Of a stretch of DNA of 12,444 nt, positions 1 through 7,425 are shown in pieces. Under the pieces are notes generated by a model that had not been told where the DNA came from, searched no databases, and saw only the letters and a list, made by a program, of their open reading frames with translations. Position numbers and translations under genes: made by a program. Position 1 is the stretch's first letter, and each line of letters starts with the position of its first letter. This DNA is from Burkholderiales bacterium (lineage in GTDB: Bacteria > Pseudomonadota > Gammaproteobacteria > Burkholderiales > SG8-39). The stretch is from assembly GCA_005777205.1 (NCBI GenBank), contig SXNB01000295.1:1-12444 (forward strand), written 5' to 3'.

Positions 1-297
1 CACGCGCTCGACTTCACGCGCGATCAGGCCGTAGGCCACGTAGTTCAGGCCCGGGCCGCCGTACTGCTCCGGGATGGTGGGACCGAGGAGCCCGAGCGCG
101 CCCATCTCGGGGAAGATGGTGGCGTCAGTCTTCTCGTTGCGGAAGGCCTCGATCACGCGGGGTGCGAGTTTGCCCTGGCAGTAATCGCGCGCGGCGTCGC
201 GCACCATGCGCTCGTCCTCGCTCAACTGGTCGTTCAGCAGCAGCGGGTCGTCCCAGACGAACGCCGCTTTCGCCTTGTGCTTCTCGGGCGCGTTCAC
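1..297 (-). CDS. gcdH: Glutaryl-CoA dehydrogenase, N-terminal part (cut by the window edge)
   Basis: Flavoprotein of the acyl-CoA dehydrogenase family that oxidises and decarboxylates glutaryl-CoA to crotonyl-CoA in lysine, glutarate and some aromatic degradation routes. Only the first 99 residues are visible; the rest lies beyond position 1. The visible part contains [17 protein letters not shown], then [11 protein letters not shown], and [20 protein letters not shown]. These are the usual N-terminal helices and the EQYGG-type turn of bacterial GcdH, and they match that subfamily more closely than generic acyl-CoA dehydrogenases. The start is a GTG at 295-297 whose last two bases are the first two of the upstream thiolase's TGA stop (294-296), so translation is probably coupled. 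No strong Shine-Dalgarno precedes it, only a weak AGAG further upstream. The catalytic glutamate and the substrate-specific arginine are outside the window. The main alternative is a close acyl-CoA dehydrogenase paralog. Confidence 0.85.
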   Translation of the reverse strand, partial: MNAPEKHKAKAAFVWDDPLLLNDQLSEDERMVRDAARDYCQGKLAPRVIEAFRNEKTDATIFPEMGALGLLGPTIPEQYGGPGLNYVAYGLIAREVERV

Positions 298-1505
298 GAC
301 GGCACCCGCTCTAGGATCACCGCGAGGCCCTGGCCGACGCCGATGCACAGCGACACCGCCGCGTACTTGGATCCGGTTTCCTGCAACTGGCGCGATACGG
401 TGAGGGCGAGACGCGCCCCGGAGCATCCCAGCGGGTGGCCAATAGCGATGGCACCGCCGTTCGGGTTCACGCGTGAATCCTTGAAGTCCACCTTCATGAT
501 GGCGAGGCACCCGAGCACCTGGCTGGCGAAGGCCTCGTTGATCTCAATGATGTCCATGTCTTTCAGCGACAGCCTCGCGCGCTCCAGCGCCTTCGGGATG
601 GCGTAGGCGGGTCCGACGCCCATGATACGCGGCTCGACGGCGGCGGCGGCGGCCGAGAGGATCTTCGCCATGGGCTTCCTGCCGTTCTTCTCGCCCCACG
701 CCTGGCTCGCGACGACCAGCGCCGCGGCGCCGTCGTTGACGCCCGAGGCGTTACCAGCAGTAACCACGCCGCCCTCATACAGCGGCCGCAGCTTCGCCAG
801 CATTTCCATGGTGGAATCGCGGCGCGGATGCTCGTCAGCGCTCACCACGCTGGGCGGCGCGTCTTTCCTCGTCGAGGGCAGGGTGACTGGCAGGATCTCG
901 CCTTTGTAGAAGCCCTCGGCCTCGGCCCTGGCGTATTTCTTCTGCGAGGCGAGCGCGAACGCATCGGCCTGCTCGCGCGAGACGCCGAACTCCTTGGCCA
1001 CGTTGTCGCCGGTCTCCGGCATGGCCTGGTCACCGTAGAGCTTCTTGAAGCGCGGGTTCGTGAACCGGGAACCGATGGTGGTGTCGTACATCTTCACTTC
1101 TCGGCCGTAGGGCGTTTGGCTCTTGCCCATGACGAAGGGCGCGCGAGACATGCTCTCGACGCCGCCGGCGATGTAGAGCTCGCCTTCGCCCGAGGTGATG
1201 GCGCGCGCGGCATCGGTCACCGCCTGCAGGCCGGAAGCGCACAGCCGGTTCACCGTCACGCCGGGCACGGTGGGCGGCAGGCCCGACATGAGCGTGGCGA
1301 AGCGCGCCACGTTGCGGCAGTCCTCGCCTGCCTGGGTGACGCAGCCCAGGATGACGTCGCTGATGTCCTCGGGCTTGAGGGCGTTCCGCTTCACCACTTC
1401 GGCGATCATCTCGCCGGCGAGGTCGTCAGGGCGCAGCGGCGCCAGCTTGCCGGCATGGCGGCCGATGGGGGAGCGGATGCCGTCGTAAATGTAGGCGTCG
1501 AGCAT
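294..1505 (-). CDS. Acetyl-CoA acyltransferase (thiolase), PcaF/PaaJ-like
   Basis: Degradative thiolase of 403 residues, the normal family length. It splits a 3-oxoacyl-CoA with CoA to release acetyl-CoA. The nucleophilic cysteine is C89 in [22 protein letters not shown] and NEAFASQ follow. The C-terminal active-site histidine is H357 in IAIGHPLG, and the second catalytic cysteine is C387 in CIGVGQG. The N-terminus ([16 protein letters not shown]) and the stretch [15 protein letters not shown] resemble 3-oxoadipyl-CoA thiolases, so the substrate could be 3-oxoadipyl-CoA or acetoacetyl-CoA. Context next to glutaryl-CoA dehydrogenase favours acetoacetyl-CoA. The start at 1505 is chosen because a clean AGGAG lies 7 bases upstream and the protein then begins exactly where homologs do. 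The gene follows the dehydrogenase by 4 bp and overlaps the gcdH start, so it is the third gene of the operon. Confidence 0.93.
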   Translation of the reverse strand: MLDAYIYDGIRSPIGRHAGKLAPLRPDDLAGEMIAEVVKRNALKPEDISDVILGCVTQAGEDCRNVARFATLMSGLPPTVPGVTVNRLCASGLQAVTDAARAITSGEGELYIAGGVESMSRAPFVMGKSQTPYGREVKMYDTTIGSRFTNPRFKKLYGDQAMPETGDNVAKEFGVSREQADAFALASQKKYARAEAEGFYKGEILPVTLPSTRKDAPPSVVSADEHPRRDSTMEMLAKLRPLYEGGVVTAGNASGVNDGAAALVVASQAWGEKNGRKPMAKILSAAAAAVEPRIMGVGPAYAIPKALERARLSLKDMDIIEINEAFASQVLGCLAIMKVDFKDSRVNPNGGAIAIGHPLGCSGARLALTVSRQLQETGSKYAAVSLCIGVGQGLAVILERVPS

Positions 1506-1509
1506 GGTC

Positions 1510-3006
1510 TTACTCCTGAGTGAGGAGGGAAACACCGAGTTGCGCGCGCCGCTTCAGCCAGGGACTGGGGCGGTAGCGCGGATCGGCGTAGAAAGTATTC
1601 ATCGCTTCGAGGATGGCGAGGATCCTGGCCGGCCCGACGGCGTCGCCCATGCCGAGCGGCCCCTTCGGATAGCCCAGGCCCAGCATCACCGCTGAATCCA
1701 GGTCCTCGGGCGTCGCGATGCGCTGCTGCACGATGTCGCAACCGACGTTGACGATGTGCGCCACCACGCGTTGCGCGACGAAGCCGGCGGAATCGCGGAT
1801 CACCGACACCGGGACGCCGTCCGAGGCGAGCAGGGCGTGCGCCCCGTCCCGGGCGTCCGGGTCAGTGACCGGGGTCGTCATGAGCGTGCGGCGCTTGGAG
1901 AAGCCGAACAGGGGATCCACGGCGACGGTGCGACGCGGGTTGAGCTTGAGACGCAGCGCGGTGGTAGTGGCGCTCTCGCCCAGCGGCGCAACGAAACACA
2001 CGTCTGCCGAGGCGGCATCCGGTTCCAGTTTCGCGCCTAGTTTGACCAGCCATTCCTTCAATTCCGGGACGCACCAGATCGATTCCGTCCTGGCGGTCGG
2101 AACGGCCTGCTCTGGAATCTTCTCGGCCGCGCCGTCCTTGCCGTAAACATACCAACCCCGCCCGGTCTTGCGACCGAGCAGGCCGGCGTCGACGCGCGGG
2201 TCGCTGAGGAACGAGGGCTGGTACTTCGGCTCGCCGTAGTACTGCCGGTGCATGGACTGCATCACGCCATGCGCGATGTCCAGGCCCACAAGGTCCAGCA
2301 GGCCGAAAGGCCCGAGGCGGAACCCGGTGGCCTCGACGAGGATCCGGTCGATGCTGGCGAAGTCGGCCACGCCTTCCTGCAGCACGCGCAGGCTCTCGGG
2401 CACGTAGCCGCGACCGGCGTGGTTGACGATGAAGCCGGGGGTGTCCTTGCAGCGCACCGGCCTGTGGCCGTAGCGTTTCGCCAGGGCGATCAGCGCATCG
2501 CCCACCCAGGGTTCGGTGCGCTCGCCGTCCACCACCTCCACGATCTTCATCACCGGCACCGGGTTGAAGAAGTGGTAGCCCGCGAGGCGGCCTGGCTTGG
2601 CGCAGGCCGCGGCCATCGCGGTCACCGACAGCGAAGAGGTGTTCGACGCGAGGATGCAGTTCTCCGACACGATACCCTCGAGCTGCTTGAACAGCGCCTG
2701 CTTGGGCTCCAGCTGTTCGATGATCGCTTCTACCACGACATGGCAGGGCTTGAGCGCGGCCAGCGCGTCCACCACCTCGATGCGGGAGAGCGTCGCGTCG
2801 GCCTCGGCCTGCGTAATGCGGCCCTTCTGCACGATCCCGGCCAGCGATTTCGCGATGGCGTCCTTCGCTTTCGCCGCCGCGCCCGGCTGGGCGTCGAAGA
2901 CGAGGGTGCGCGCGCCGCACTGGGCGAGCACCTGCACGATGCCGCGACCCATGGTGCCGCTGCCGGCGACGCCGGCGACGAGGTCCTCGCGATTCGCATC
3001 CAGCAT
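1510..3006 (-). CDS. 3-hydroxyacyl-CoA dehydrogenase with duplicated C-terminal domain (PaaH/PaaC-like)
   Basis: NAD-dependent enzyme of 498 residues that oxidises 3-hydroxyacyl-CoA to 3-oxoacyl-CoA. The N-terminal Rossmann fold carries GSGTMGRG (G15, G17, G20). Catalytic residues by family alignment are S124 in SNTSS, H145 in YHFFNPVPVMKIVEVV, E157 in the same stretch, and N195 in GFIVNHAGRGY. A first 3HCDH C-terminal domain follows (about 190-285, with GPFGLLDLVGLD and LLGRKTGRGWYVYG). A linker and a second, degenerate copy make up about residues 385-498 (DSAGFVAQRVVAHIVN, GLGYPKGPLGMGD). This is the roughly 500-residue architecture of PaaH/PaaC-type enzymes rather than the 280-residue HbdA type. 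The ATG shares one base with the gpt stop (TAATG), so the two genes are translationally coupled. In context it most likely converts 3-hydroxybutyryl-CoA to acetoacetyl-CoA for the downstream thiolase. Confidence 0.92.
   Translation of the reverse strand: MLDANREDLVAGVAGSGTMGRGIVQVLAQCGARTLVFDAQPGAAAKAKDAIAKSLAGIVQKGRITQAEADATLSRIEVVDALAALKPCHVVVEAIIEQLEPKQALFKQLEGIVSENCILASNTSSLSVTAMAAACAKPGRLAGYHFFNPVPVMKIVEVVDGERTEPWVGDALIALAKRYGHRPVRCKDTPGFIVNHAGRGYVPESLRVLQEGVADFASIDRILVEATGFRLGPFGLLDLVGLDIAHGVMQSMHRQYYGEPKYQPSFLSDPRVDAGLLGRKTGRGWYVYGKDGAAEKIPEQAVPTARTESIWCVPELKEWLVKLGAKLEPDAASADVCFVAPLGESATTTALRLKLNPRRTVAVDPLFGFSKRRTLMTTPVTDPDARDGAHALLASDGVPVSVIRDSAGFVAQRVVAHIVNVGCDIVQQRIATPEDLDSAVMLGLGYPKGPLGMGDAVGPARILAILEAMNTFYADPRYRPSPWLKRRAQLGVSLLTQE
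1513..1517 (-). promoter_or_regulatory. Ribosome binding site of the thiolase gene
   Basis: On the minus strand AGGAG lies 7 bases upstream of the ATG at 1505 and is embedded in the last codons of the 3-hydroxyacyl-CoA dehydrogenase. It decides the thiolase start against the longer in-frame ATG at 1535 and implies that ribosomes finishing the upstream gene can reinitiate here. Confidence 0.75.
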
Positions 3007-3518
3007 TACGAGGGTCCGGCCGCGACGCGACCGCCTTCCTTGATCGGGGTTGCGAACTGGTAATCGATGTCCCAGGGGAAGTAGATCCACTTCGTCTGCT
3101 TGAACTCCTTGACGAACAGGTCCACGGCCAGGCGCCCGGCTGGCTTCGCGTACAAGGTGGCGAAGAAGGCCTTGGGCAGCATCGTGCGCACGAACTGCGC
3201 GGTGCGGCCGGTGTCCACCAGGTCGTCGATCAGGAGCCAGCCTTCGCCGTCGCCGGCGATGCTGGGTTTGAGGACCTTGACGGCGCCCTGCACCTGCTCC
3301 GCAGCGCTGCCCTCGCCGCTGCCGTAGCTGGTGACGCAAATGGTGTCAATCAGGCGCAGGTCGAGCTCGCGCGCGACCAGGGCGGCCGGGATCAACCCGC
3401 CGCGCGTGATCGCGATGATCCCTTTCCAGGGGCCTTTTTCGTGCAGCAGGTGCGAGAGATACCGTGCGTCGCGGTGCAGCTCCACCCAGGAAACGATGAT
3501 TTCGTCTTCGTAGGCCAT
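3006..3518 (-). CDS. gpt: Xanthine-guanine phosphoribosyltransferase-like protein
   Basis: Purine-salvage enzyme of 170 residues (E. coli Gpt is about 152) that joins guanine, xanthine or hypoxanthine to PRPP. TRGG (38-41) is the pyrophosphate-binding loop. The PRPP motif is LLIDDLVDTGRTA with D98, D99, D102, T103 and G104. KPAGRLAVD (125-133) and WIYFPWD (144-150) match the nucleobase-pocket region of Gpt (WIEQPWD in E. coli, from memory). Extra length comes from a short insertion at about 66-78 and a small C-terminal tail. The start at 3518 (MAYEDEIIVSW) aligns with the Gpt N-terminus; a longer ATG at 3548 would add ten unrelated residues. No clear Shine-Dalgarno precedes it. It is the first gene of a beta-oxidation operon and is coupled to the next gene by TAATG, an unexpected partnership. 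Substrate preference among purines cannot be read from sequence. Confidence 0.88.
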   Translation of the reverse strand: MAYEDEIIVSWVELHRDARYLSHLLHEKGPWKGIIAITRGGLIPAALVARELDLRLIDTICVTSYGSGEGSAAEQVQGAVKVLKPSIAGDGEGWLLIDDLVDTGRTAQFVRTMLPKAFFATLYAKPAGRLAVDLFVKEFKQTKWIYFPWDIDYQFATPIKEGGRVAAGPS

Positions 3519-3526
3519 GGACCAGA

Positions 3527-3532
3527 ATTTTA
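3527..3532 (-). promoter_or_regulatory. Possible -10 box for the gpt operon
   Basis: The minus strand reads TAAAAT here, one mismatch from the sigma-70 consensus. The expected transcription start would fall near 3520, only a couple of bases before the ATG at 3518. That would make a nearly leaderless message and would fit the absence of a Shine-Dalgarno sequence. No convincing -35 box is seen (a TTC-containing stretch at about 3549-3555). Weak evidence. Confidence 0.25.
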
Positions 3533-3556
3533 TCGCGGTCGGGCGCAAGGCGAAGC

Positions 3557-3562
3557 TATAAT
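3557..3562 (+). promoter_or_regulatory. Likely -10 box for the Bug-family binding protein gene
   Basis: A perfect TATAAT occurs in the 75-bp divergent gap, 31 bases before the ATG at 3594, predicting a leader of about 25 bases. The stretch is AT-rich against a GC-rich background. The -35 position (about 3534-3539) is poor, which suggests either activator dependence or a weak promoter. Confidence 0.5.
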
Positions 3563-3593
3563 CGATTCATTCGGAAACTTGGGGAAAAACTCG

Positions 3594-4553
3594 ATGAATC
3601 GCATCCTGACCTCGGTTGCGGCCGGATTCGTGCTGGCGCTGGGCGCCGTCGGCGCCGCCGCCCAGACCTTTCCCACGAAGCCGATCTCGCTGATCGTGCC
3701 CTGGCCCGCGGGGGGCTCCACGGACACCCATCTGCGCGCGTTCGCTCAGGTTGCGTCGAAATACGTCGGCCAGACCATCATCGTCGAGAACAAGCCCGGC
3801 GCGGGCGGCATGCTGGGGCCGGCCAACATGGCCAAGACCGCGAAGCCCGACGGCTACACGCTGTCGCAACTGGCGGTGAGCGCGTTCCGCATTCCTCATA
3901 TGCAGAAGGTGGACTGGGACCCGCTCAAGGACTTCAACTACATCATCGGTATCTCGGGCTACACCTTTGGCGTGGTGGTGAAGTCGGATTCGCCGTTCAA
4001 GACGCTGAACGACCTCGTCGCCTGGGCCAAGGCGAACCCCGGCAAGCTCTCCTACGGATCCACCGGCAACGGCACCTCGCCGCACTTGCTGATGGAAGAG
4101 CTGGGCATGAAGACCGGTGCGCAGTTACTGCATGTGCCGTTTAAGGGTAATGCGGATTCCACCCAGGCGCTGCTGGGCGGGCACATCATGGCGCAGTCCG
4201 ACGCCACCGGTTGGGGGCGGCATGTGGACGCGGGCGCCTTCCGGCTGCTGGTCACTTTCGGCGACAAACGCACTAAGTGGAATGCGCCCACGGCGAAGGA
4301 GCAGGGCATCGACATCGTGTCCTACTCGCCCTACGGCATCGTTTCGCCCGCGGGCCTGGACCCGAAGATCCGCGTCTTCCTGCATGACGCCTTCAAGAAG
4401 GCGCTGGACGATCCGGACCACCTCAAGATGCTGACGCAGCTTGACCAGGTTTACTGGTACAAGTCCAGCGACGACTACGCGAAATGGGGCGCCGAAACGC
4501 TGAAAGCGGAACGCGCCACCATCGAGCGGATAGGATTGCTCCTCAAGCAGTAG
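3594..4553 (+). CDS. Bug/TctC-family periplasmic solute-binding protein
   Basis: Secreted binding protein of 319 residues, normal for the tripartite tricarboxylate receptor (Bug) family. These proteins capture organic acids or other small polar ligands in the periplasm and deliver them to a TctAB permease. A Sec signal peptide is visible: MNR, a hydrophobic stretch to about residue 20, and an AAA|Q cleavage site near residue 23. Family signatures follow: PTKPISLIVPWPAGGSTD, IIVENKPGAGGMLG, LLHVPFKGNADSTQALLGGHI and a C-terminal YAKWG. A purine-rich GGGGA lies 8 bases before the ATG, and a TATAAT box lies upstream. The longer reading frame from 3441 would bury the signal peptide and run into gpt. 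No TctA or TctB gene is in the window, which is usual for this family because many members are orphans. Ligand unknown. A UspA-like gene begins 29 bp downstream and may be cotranscribed. Confidence 0.92.
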   Translation: MNRILTSVAAGFVLALGAVGAAAQTFPTKPISLIVPWPAGGSTDTHLRAFAQVASKYVGQTIIVENKPGAGGMLGPANMAKTAKPDGYTLSQLAVSAFRIPHMQKVDWDPLKDFNYIIGISGYTFGVVVKSDSPFKTLNDLVAWAKANPGKLSYGSTGNGTSPHLLMEELGMKTGAQLLHVPFKGNADSTQALLGGHIMAQSDATGWGRHVDAGAFRLLVTFGDKRTKWNAPTAKEQGIDIVSYSPYGIVSPAGLDPKIRVFLHDAFKKALDDPDHLKMLTQLDQVYWYKSSDDYAKWGAETLKAERATIERIGLLLKQ

Positions 4554-4572
4554 GCTGTTCAACCAGAAACGC

Positions 4573-4577
4573 GGAGG
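4573..4577 (+). promoter_or_regulatory. Ribosome binding site of the UspA-like gene
   Basis: GGAGG lies 5 bases before the ATG at 4583 and fixes the start of the universal stress protein against a longer upstream reading frame from 4484. Confidence 0.7.
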
Positions 4578-4582
4578 CGCCC

Positions 4583-5023
4583 ATGAAGTATCGGAAGATT
4601 CTTCTCGCCTACAACGGTTCCTTGGAGGGCAAGCGCGCCCTGTTCGAATGCGCCGACCTCGCGGGATTCCTGATTGCGGAAATGCACCTGCTCGCGGTGG
4701 CCAGCATGCCGCCGAGCCTGTTCCTCACCGAGGGCTTCGTCCCCGAGGAACTGCTGGAAGAGGAAAAAAAACGCACCCAAACGGTGCTCAACGAGGGCAT
4801 CCAGTCGCTGACCGAGAAGGGATTCCGGGCCGTGAGCCACTTGGCGGTGGGCGAGCCGGTGGAGGAAATCTGCCGCGTTGCCAAGGAAGTGGGCGCGGAC
4901 CTGATCGTGGTTGGGCACAACCAGAGCACCTCCTGGGCGGCTCGGTGGTGGAAGGGCTCGGTGGGCGCTTCGCTCCTCGACTATGCCCCCTGCAGCATCC
5001 TGATCGCGCTGTCGAAGACCTGA
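4583..5023 (+). CDS. UspA-family universal stress protein with an altered nucleotide motif
   Basis: Small cytoplasmic protein of 146 residues with the UspA alpha/beta fold. MKYRKILLAYNGS forms the first strand, an acidic helix runs over about 53-63 (VPEELLEEEKK), HLAVGEPVEEI is the usual GxPxxxI motif, and GADLIVVGHN precedes the last strand. In ATP-binding members the first strand ends in an aspartate (VDGS) and the phosphate loop is G-2x-G-9x-G-S. Here the aspartate is N11, the second glycine is Q114, and the final GS (125-126) is one residue further out, within a tryptophan-rich WAARWWKGS. It may therefore bind nucleotide poorly or differently. It follows the Bug-family gene by 29 bp and probably shares its transcript. 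The family is linked to stress resistance, but no specific role can be given here. Confidence 0.88.
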   Translation: MKYRKILLAYNGSLEGKRALFECADLAGFLIAEMHLLAVASMPPSLFLTEGFVPEELLEEEKKRTQTVLNEGIQSLTEKGFRAVSHLAVGEPVEEICRVAKEVGADLIVVGHNQSTSWAARWWKGSVGASLLDYAPCSILIALSKT

Positions 5024-5040
5024 GGCCTCGCGGTTCGCAC

Positions 5041-5064
5041 AAGCCGGCCCCAGCGGGCTTTTTT
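5041..5064 (+). terminator. Weak intrinsic terminator after the UspA-like gene
   Basis: AAGCC (5041-5045) pairs with GGCTT (5056-5060) around a 10-base loop. An extra G5046-C5054 pair is possible with one bulged base. The stem runs directly into a T tract (5059-5064). The stem is short, so termination may be partial. It separates the Bug/UspA pair from the molybdenum hydroxylase gene. Confidence 0.5.
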
Positions 5065-5069
5065 ATTTC

Positions 5070-5075
5070 TACAAT
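5070..5075 (+). promoter_or_regulatory. Possible -10 box for the molybdenum hydroxylase gene
   Basis: TACAAT lies 9 bases before the ATG at 5085. A transcript starting near 5082 would be almost leaderless, consistent with no clear Shine-Dalgarno. The -35 position falls inside the terminator hairpin and shows no consensus. Weak evidence. Confidence 0.25.
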
Positions 5076-5084
5076 CCGGATGCC

Positions 5085-7415
5085 ATGACTATTTCTTTCG
5101 GCAGTACCAAGGGCAGGCTCGAGGACGCGCGCATGCTCACCGGGCGGGGGCGCTACGTCTCCGATTGGAATTTTCCCAGCCAGGCCTACGGGCACTTCCT
5201 GCGTTCGGATCGCGCGCACGCCGAGATCGTCGCCGTCGATCCCGCCGCGGCGCTGGCGATGCCGGGCGTGCTCGCGGTGTATACAGGGGCCGACGTCCAG
5301 GCGGCCGCGCAGGGGCCGATGCCTGCGGCCGCGCCGATGAAGGGCCGTGGCGGCAGCGACCAGCGCGTGCCGCCGCGTTTCTCGCTCACAGCCGATCGCG
5401 CGCGCTACGTGGGTGAGCCGCTGGCGCTGGTGGTCGCCGAAACGGCGGCGCAGGCACAGGATGCCGCCGAGGCGCTCGAAATTGAATTCCGGGAACTGCC
5501 AGCGGCCATTGACGCGCGGGCAGCGCTCGCAGCCGGGGCGCAGCAGCTGCATGCCTCGGTGCCCGGCAACCTGGTGCTCGACTTCGAAGGCGGCGACGAG
5601 GCCGCCACGCGCGCCGCGTTCGCACAGGCGGCGAAAGTAGTGTCGCTCAGCGCCTACCACACCCGTGTCGTGGGCAATCCGATGGAGCCGCGCGCCGCCA
5701 CCGGCAGCTACGATCCGGCACAGGACAGCTACCTGCTGCACGCCACCACCCAGGGCGCCGGCCCGATGCGCAACCAGGTTGCTGCGATGCTCGGCGTCGC
5801 CCCGGAGAAGGTTTGCATTGTCGCCGAGGAAGTGGGCGGCGGTTTTGGCGTGCGCTTCAACGCCTACCCCGAGTACGGCGCGCTGTTGCTGGCGGCGAAA
5901 AAGCTCGGTCGCCCGGTGAAATGGGTGAGTTCGCGCTCTGAAGTATTTGTCGCCGACGAGCAGGCGCGCGACATCGTACACAAGGGCGAAATGGCGCTCG
6001 ATGCGCAGGGCCGCATCCTCGGCATGCGCTTCGAATATGTCTCCAACGTCGGCGCCTACCTTGCGTTCACCGGGTCGTTCATCAATACCGTCAACCTGGT
6101 GAACGTGGTGAGCGGGGTCTACGACGTCCAGGCGGTGCATGTCCAGGCGAAGCTCGTGCTGACCAACACGGTGCCGACAGCGGCCTACCGCGGCGCGGGG
6201 CGGCCTGTGGCCTCCTATGCGCTGGAATGCCTGGTGGACCAGGCAGCGATCGAGATCGGCATGGATCCGGCCGAGTTCCGCCGCCGCAACCTCGTACCCA
6301 AGTCGCGCTTCCCCTACAAGATCGTCACCGGGTTCGAGTACGACTGCGGCGACTTCGAAGGGGTGCTCGACAAGGCGCTCACCGCCGCCGACTGGGCCGG
6401 TTTTCCTGAGCGGCGCAAGCAGTCTGCGGCCGGCGGCAAGCTGCGCGGGCGGGGCCTTGCCAGCTACATCGAGGCCACGGCCTCGGGCGGCTTCGCGCCG
6501 TTCGACCAGGCGCATGTCACCTGGGAGCAGGACGGCACCGTAACGCTGCGCACCGCATCGCACAACCACGGGCAGGGCCACGAAACTACCTTCGCGCAGA
6601 TCGTCTCCGGGGTGCTGGGCATCCCGATGGACAAGATCCGCCTGCGCACCTCGGAACCTGGCTTCCACATGACTGCCAACCCGACCGGCGGCTCGCGCAC
6701 GCTTTTGGGATTGGGCAGCGCGATGTATTCGGCGTCGCAGGAAATCGTCAGGAACGGCATCCTGCTCGCGGCAGAAGCGCTGGAAAGCGCCGCTTCGGAC
6801 ATCGAGTTCGTGACCGGAACGTACCGTATCAAGGGTACGGACCGGTCGATCGCGATCACGGCGCTGGCGCAGAAATTTCCAGGCAAGCTGGATCTGGATT
6901 ACCGGGACCGGCCGAAAGTGCCGTCGACATTTCCGAACGGCTGCCATGTCGCGGAAGTCGAAATTGACCCGGAGACCGGCGAGACCGAGATTGTTTCCTA
7001 CGTCGCTTGCGACGACGCTGGCACCATCGTCAACCACCAGATCGTCGAGGGCCAGATGCAGGGCGGCATCACCCAGGGCGCCGGCCACATTTTCCAGGAA
7101 CAGGCGATCTACGATGAGCACGGCCAGCTGCTCACCGGCAGCTTCATGGATTACGCGATGCCGCGCCCAGGCCTGGTCGGCGGCCTGAAGGTGATGGACC
7201 ACCCGGTACCGACCGCGACCAACCCCCTGGGTGCCAAGGGCGTAGGCGAGGCCGGCGTCACCGGTTCGATGCCCTGCCTGATGAACGCCGTGATGGACGC
7301 GCTGCGGTCCGCCGGCGTCAAGCGCTTCGACATGCCGGCGAGCCAGCTGCGCGTCTGGACGGCGCTCCGCGAGGCGAAGGCTGGCCGGCCGGAGGCGCTG
7401 GCCGTCACACCGTGA
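5085..7415 (+). CDS. Xanthine dehydrogenase-family molybdopterin-binding large subunit (form II CoxL-like)
   Basis: Catalytic subunit of a molybdenum hydroxylase, 776 residues, typical length for CoxL-like proteins. An N-terminal aldehyde-oxidase a/b-hammerhead domain is seen (GRGRYVSDW at about 21-29; [15 protein letters not shown]). The Mo-cofactor domains follow: TTQGAG with Q223, EVGGGFGVR with glycines 251-255, AYRGAGR at 367-373, [17 protein letters not shown], and the active-site glutamate E722 in [16 protein letters not shown] marks the so-called form II group; true CO dehydrogenases have AYxCSFR, so CO oxidation is unlikely. An N-heterocycle, aldehyde or similar substrate is more plausible. 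Such enzymes normally need an FAD subunit and a 2Fe-2S subunit, and neither is encoded nearby: a terminator lies upstream and a phosphotransacetylase starts 10 bp downstream. No signal peptide is seen. Substrate is unknown. Confidence 0.9.
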   Translation: MTISFGSTKGRLEDARMLTGRGRYVSDWNFPSQAYGHFLRSDRAHAEIVAVDPAAALAMPGVLAVYTGADVQAAAQGPMPAAAPMKGRGGSDQRVPPRFSLTADRARYVGEPLALVVAETAAQAQDAAEALEIEFRELPAAIDARAALAAGAQQLHASVPGNLVLDFEGGDEAATRAAFAQAAKVVSLSAYHTRVVGNPMEPRAATGSYDPAQDSYLLHATTQGAGPMRNQVAAMLGVAPEKVCIVAEEVGGGFGVRFNAYPEYGALLLAAKKLGRPVKWVSSRSEVFVADEQARDIVHKGEMALDAQGRILGMRFEYVSNVGAYLAFTGSFINTVNLVNVVSGVYDVQAVHVQAKLVLTNTVPTAAYRGAGRPVASYALECLVDQAAIEIGMDPAEFRRRNLVPKSRFPYKIVTGFEYDCGDFEGVLDKALTAADWAGFPERRKQSAAGGKLRGRGLASYIEATASGGFAPFDQAHVTWEQDGTVTLRTASHNHGQGHETTFAQIVSGVLGIPMDKIRLRTSEPGFHMTANPTGGSRTLLGLGSAMYSASQEIVRNGILLAAEALESAASDIEFVTGTYRIKGTDRSIAITALAQKFPGKLDLDYRDRPKVPSTFPNGCHVAEVEIDPETGETEIVSYVACDDAGTIVNHQIVEGQMQGGITQGAGHIFQEQAIYDEHGQLLTGSFMDYAMPRPGLVGGLKVMDHPVPTATNPLGAKGVGEAGVTGSMPCLMNAVMDALRSAGVKRFDMPASQLRVWTALREAKAGRPEALAVTP

Positions 7416-7425
7416 CCCGTGCCGG

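Noticed and set aside
1506..1535. Longer thiolase start at 1535
   Set aside because: The ten extra residues overlap the previous gene and have no family match, while the ATG at 1505 has an ideal ribosome site.
3007..3339. N-terminal extension of the 3-hydroxyacyl-CoA dehydrogenase frame into gpt
   Set aside because: The extension is Arg/Gly-rich, lies out of frame over gpt, and precedes the normal N-terminus that begins at the ATG at 3006.
3441..3593. Longer start for the Bug-family protein at 3441
   Set aside because: It would run through the gpt coding region and place the signal peptide internally; the ATG at 3594 gives a proper signal peptide.
5085..7415. Annotation as carbon monoxide dehydrogenase
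   Set aside because: The active-site loop is AYRGAGR, not the AYxCSFR of genuine CO dehydrogenases, and the small and medium subunits are missing.
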